DNA of 64,000 bases from Rhynchopus sp. YZ270_cl-10 (Eukaryota > Euglenozoa > Diplonemea > Diplonemida > Diplonemidae). Shown piece by piece: positions 61,681 through 64,000 of the stretch. The stretch is taken from assembly GCA_964035575.1 (NCBI GenBank), contig OZ037884.1, positions 248,001 through 312,000 of the forward strand, in the 5' to 3' direction. Positions within the stretch are counted from its first letter, which is position 1, and the number at the start of each line of letters is the position of its first letter. The notes beneath the pieces are model-generated. The model did no database searches and had not been told where the DNA came from. It saw nothing but the letters and a program-made list of their open reading frames with translations. The position numbers and the translations under genes were made by a program.

Positions 61681-61730
61681 GAAAACTTGGTTGCATTAGT
61701 GTAGACACCCGAGGATGAACTCCACTATAA
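61681..61730 (+). repeat. Hairpin repeat, family C
   Basis: GAAAACTTGGTTGCATTAGT, GTAGACACCCGAGGATGAAC, TCCACTATAA. Differs from the 2278 copy by essentially one base. Confidence 0.75.
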
Positions 61731-61852
61731 TTTTTTGTTTGTTTGTTCTGAGGGGGGAAAAGGGGTTTCTTGTTTTTAATATAATATTGCTTTAGTTAGG
61801 AATGACGTGCACGGAACCCGGGGGAAAAATGGGGGATTTTTTTAAAAGAAAA

Positions 61853-61899
61853 GGTTTTTATAAGATGAGCCTCAGACTCTCATATCGCTTAGTCACCTC
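61853..61899 (+). repeat. Hairpin repeat, family A
   Basis: GTTTTTATAAGATGAGCCTC, AGACTCTCATATCGCTT, AGTCACCT. The loop contains the usual CTCTCAT. Confidence 0.55.
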
Positions 61900-61944
61900 T
61901 TAAAATGAGCAAAGCAACGAAAGTATTTAAAAAAAAGAGGAACC

Positions 61945-61993
61945 CTTGAAAAACAAATGAACGCACCTCTCTCTCTCTCTGCGTACACATCTA
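61945..61993 (+). repeat. Hairpin repeat, family B with expanded CT loop
   Basis: CTTGAAAAACAAATGAACGC, ACCTCTCTCTCTCTCTGCGT, ACACATCT. ACGC faces GCGT; the loop has grown as a (CT)n run. Confidence 0.55.
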
Positions 61994-62183
61994 AAGGTAT
62001 CAATGAAAAAAAAACCAAAACGATGGATGAAGGGGGTGAGGGGGACTTCCCTAACTAACCTAAATGAAGAAAATATATTTGTGTACTTGCAAAAAAAAAA
62101 AAACTCCCCCCAGGGAGACGCATGGAAAAGGGATAGGGGTTTGGACTACTGCTGTAAAGAAAAGAAAAAAAAGAAGAAGAAAA

Positions 62184-62236
62184 CTCGAAAAGATAAATGT
62201 GTTCCTCCCCTCACTGTGCATACACACACACATCTG
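62184..62236 (+). repeat. Hairpin repeat, family B, long
   Basis: ACTCGAAAAGATAAATGTGT, TCCTCCCCTCACTGTGCATA, CACACACACATCT. Confidence 0.45.
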
Positions 62237-62394
62237 AATGATACTGTTTTCTGTACGTCAAAATAAAATATAATATAATAGGTGTGGATTGAAGAGGGCG
62301 AGAGGGCTGCAGATGTGAAGATGAGATATCCCGATGAATGCGCTCCACTATTTTACCCCCTACCCAACCCGATCCTCTTTTTTTCTTTTTTTTT

Positions 62395-62463
62395 CGATAA
62401 ATTGTTTGGAGTAGTGTAGTTTGCCTCGGGTAGTGTTGCCCACAGTTTGTGCAATCTCCACTG
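62395..62463 (+). repeat. Hairpin repeat, family D
   Basis: CGATAAATTGTTTGGAGTAG, TGTAGTTTGCCTCGGGTAGT, GTTGCCCACAGTTTGTGCAA, TCTCCACTG. Relative to 7255 several single-base insertions extend short runs. Confidence 0.65.
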
Positions 62464-62677
62464 TTTTCCTTTTCTTTCTCTTGAAATAATTGAATAATTG
62501 ATAACGTATCGACACCTCACCTTTTTTCTCATAAGCTCGACACAGCCGTTCCAAACATGAAGCACTAAGGGTCCACTAAAAGGGTAGGGAGGGAAGAAAG
62601 CATTGAATGTGTGTAGCTTCTCGCGACAAAAAAAAAAAACACATCATGTTTCCACAAAAAAAAAGAGAGAGAGAAAC

Positions 62678-62720
62678 GTTAGTAAAGGTGAACCGAAGCC
62701 TTGTATTGCTTAGTCTCCCT
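62678..62720 (+). repeat. Hairpin repeat, family A
   Basis: GTTAGTAAAGGTGAACCGAA, GCCTTGTATTGC, TTAGTCTCCCT. AAGGTGA in the 5' arm. Confidence 0.5.
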
Positions 62721-63055
62721 GTACAAAAAAGACTCTGTTAAAAGAGGGGGAGGAAAATGCAAAAAAAAAAAAATGATGCTGAACGAAACAAATATGTCGT
62801 CTTTCGAAGCTTCTCATAGAGGATGCTTTTACAGCAACGGTGCAAAAAAAGAAAATTGTTTCATATACTAACTATTCTACTGAATAGAAGGTATAATGAA
62901 GGTATAAAAAAGAACAGAAAGAAAAGTTGGTGTGATCACCAAACGGATTCTCCGTGGCTCTCCCGAAGATGCTCCGCAAATCTTAATATAGCCCGAAACA
63001 GGTCTCCGTGGTTCCCCCTGTGGGTTGTCCGTACCCCCCTGAATCACACCAAAAA
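62721..63055. other. Spacer with TCCGTGG repeat block
   Basis: 62936-63050 has GATTCTCCGTGGCTCTCCCG and GTACCCCCCTGAATCACACC, recalling 37849-37890 and 38540-38595 in the composite element. No gene. Confidence 0.45.
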
Positions 63056-63096
63056 GTTTATAAGATGATCCTAAGCCTCTCGTACTTCGTCACCTT
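63056..63096 (+). repeat. Hairpin repeat, family A
   Basis: GTTTATAAGATGATCCTAAG, CCTCTCGTAC, TTCGTCACCTT. One change in the 3' inner arm. Confidence 0.65.
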
Positions 63097-63710
63097 GAAA
63101 AAAACAAAACACACACATCATTGGAGCCATATTCTGCGCAAGAATTGCTCCTATTAGTTATCAAAACACACACACACACACTGATCCTGGGCAATGCACC
63201 GCATTTGGGAATTACCCACATCCTTGATGTTTAAAAAAAAATGCAAAAAAAAAAAAATAACCCCGTACAAAGCAATGATCCAAAGGAACTGATTTCAAAC
63301 ACACTCACGCCTTATCGGAATGGCAGCATTGCCAATAAATTGATTTTAAACACACTCATACGTCTGGACCATCTTCTGCACAGCTGGGATTACCCAATAA
63401 AAATTGATATCAAACGAACACATTGCCATAAGGATGATATGCAATATTTTCGCACAAGGAGTTACCCAAAAACTTGATTTTCAACAAAAAAAAAAAAAAA
63501 ATACATCCCTATATCTTGAAAGCGTGTTCTATTTTTCCCCCTTTTTTTCTCGGTTAATCTGCGGATTTAGAGACAACTGACATTCAGTCTGTACTATTTT
63601 TTTTTTTCCTGTCCTTCGAGAAAGAAAAAACAATGAAAACTGCTGTTTATAAGATCAGCGGGTGTGGTAAAAAAAAACGCTCATTGAGCGCTTTAAGCAA
63701 AACAACAGAA
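63097..63710. other. Spacer
   Basis: Repeated words TTGATTT(T/C)AAACACACTCA and ATTACCCA at 63290-63480 suggest a degenerate ~60-bp tandem repeat. No gene. Confidence 0.4.
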
Positions 63711-63760
63711 AGCTTGAAAGCTGAATGTGTCTCTCATGCACATACACACAAACACATCTG
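63711..63760 (+). repeat. Hairpin repeat, family B
   Basis: GCTTGAAAGCTGAATGTGTC, TCTCATGCACATACACACAA, ACACATCT. Confidence 0.5.
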
Positions 63761-63890
63761 AAAAAAAGGGGAGGGTAAAAAAAAATTTTTTTTTTGGGAG
63801 CACCTACATCCAACTCATACCCCCAGCATTGCACAGCAGTTAACCTGCAAGATGAGAAACGATTATTTTATATATTTCCCCCTTTTTTTT

Positions 63891-63956
63891 TGATAAATTG
63901 TTGGAGTAGTGCAGTTGCCTCGGTTGTGTTGCCCCAGTTTGTGCAATCTCCACTGT
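63891..63956 (+). repeat. Hairpin repeat, family D
   Basis: GATAAATTGTTGGAGTAGTG, CAGTTGCCTCGGTTGTGTTG, CCCCAGTTTGTGCAATCTCC, ACTG. Very close to the 7255 copy, 56 kb away. Confidence 0.7.
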
Positions 63957-64000
63957 CACTGTTTTTTCTCCTCCATACCACACCACACTCTCTCATTTCA

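Noticed and set aside
1351-63956. CRISPR array
   Set aside because: The hairpin repeats are dispersed, unequally spaced and in a eukaryotic context; no spacer pattern.
1-64000. Spliced-leader RNA gene
   Set aside because: Looked for a kinetoplastid or diplonemid leader ending in TTTCTGTAC..TATTG; not found.

Overview
The window looks like nuclear DNA of a free-living protist. Coding stretches are GC-richer and intergenic DNA is full of A/T homopolymer runs. At least one gene carries a standard GT-AG intron, a fragment of eukaryotic LSU rDNA is present, and the mobile elements are eukaryotic: an APE-RT-RNaseH LINE, a Crypton, hAT-like and TA-flanked elements. The lineage is not settled. From memory, the C-terminal membrane domain of the two large tandem genes recalls big membrane-protein families of bodonids/euglenozoans, and a PHO80-like cyclin would fit, but cis-introns argue against an ordinary kinetoplastid. 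No spliced-leader gene was seen.

Layout. 1-8858: gene-poor spacer with dense small hairpin repeats and short inverted-repeat elements. 8859-16561: two tandem minus-strand genes for signal peptide + propeller-like ectodomain + PPTPx stalk + seven predicted membrane helices + Ser-rich tail. 16594-19408: spacer. 19409-29864: a nest of transposons bounded by one inverted-repeat pair, holding a 2.96-kb TIR element, an open Crypton and an open LINE. 30119-33500: short elements and spacer. 33584-36615: a two-exon PHO80-like cyclin, a decayed copy of a SPRING-type gene and an open SPRING-type gene, all on the minus strand. 37683-44670: a second transposon nest with a 316-bp (AGTAC)n array. 47219-47854: a probable ubiquitin-fold protein ending in a CaaX box. 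48713-48935: LSU rDNA fragment. 49151-64000: spacer with hairpins and several small transposons.

Most of the window is repeat-derived. Two themes are not explained by standard annotation. First, roughly 60 small hairpin repeats in about six families have stems that change by compensating substitutions, and four families lie on one strand only. Second, internal modules are shared between TIR elements whose ends differ; one module ends at a conserved ATG followed by a different short ORF in each copy. The host genes (receptor-like pair, cyclin, SPRING-type, ubiquitin-like) show no evident common pathway; they share only the minus strand.
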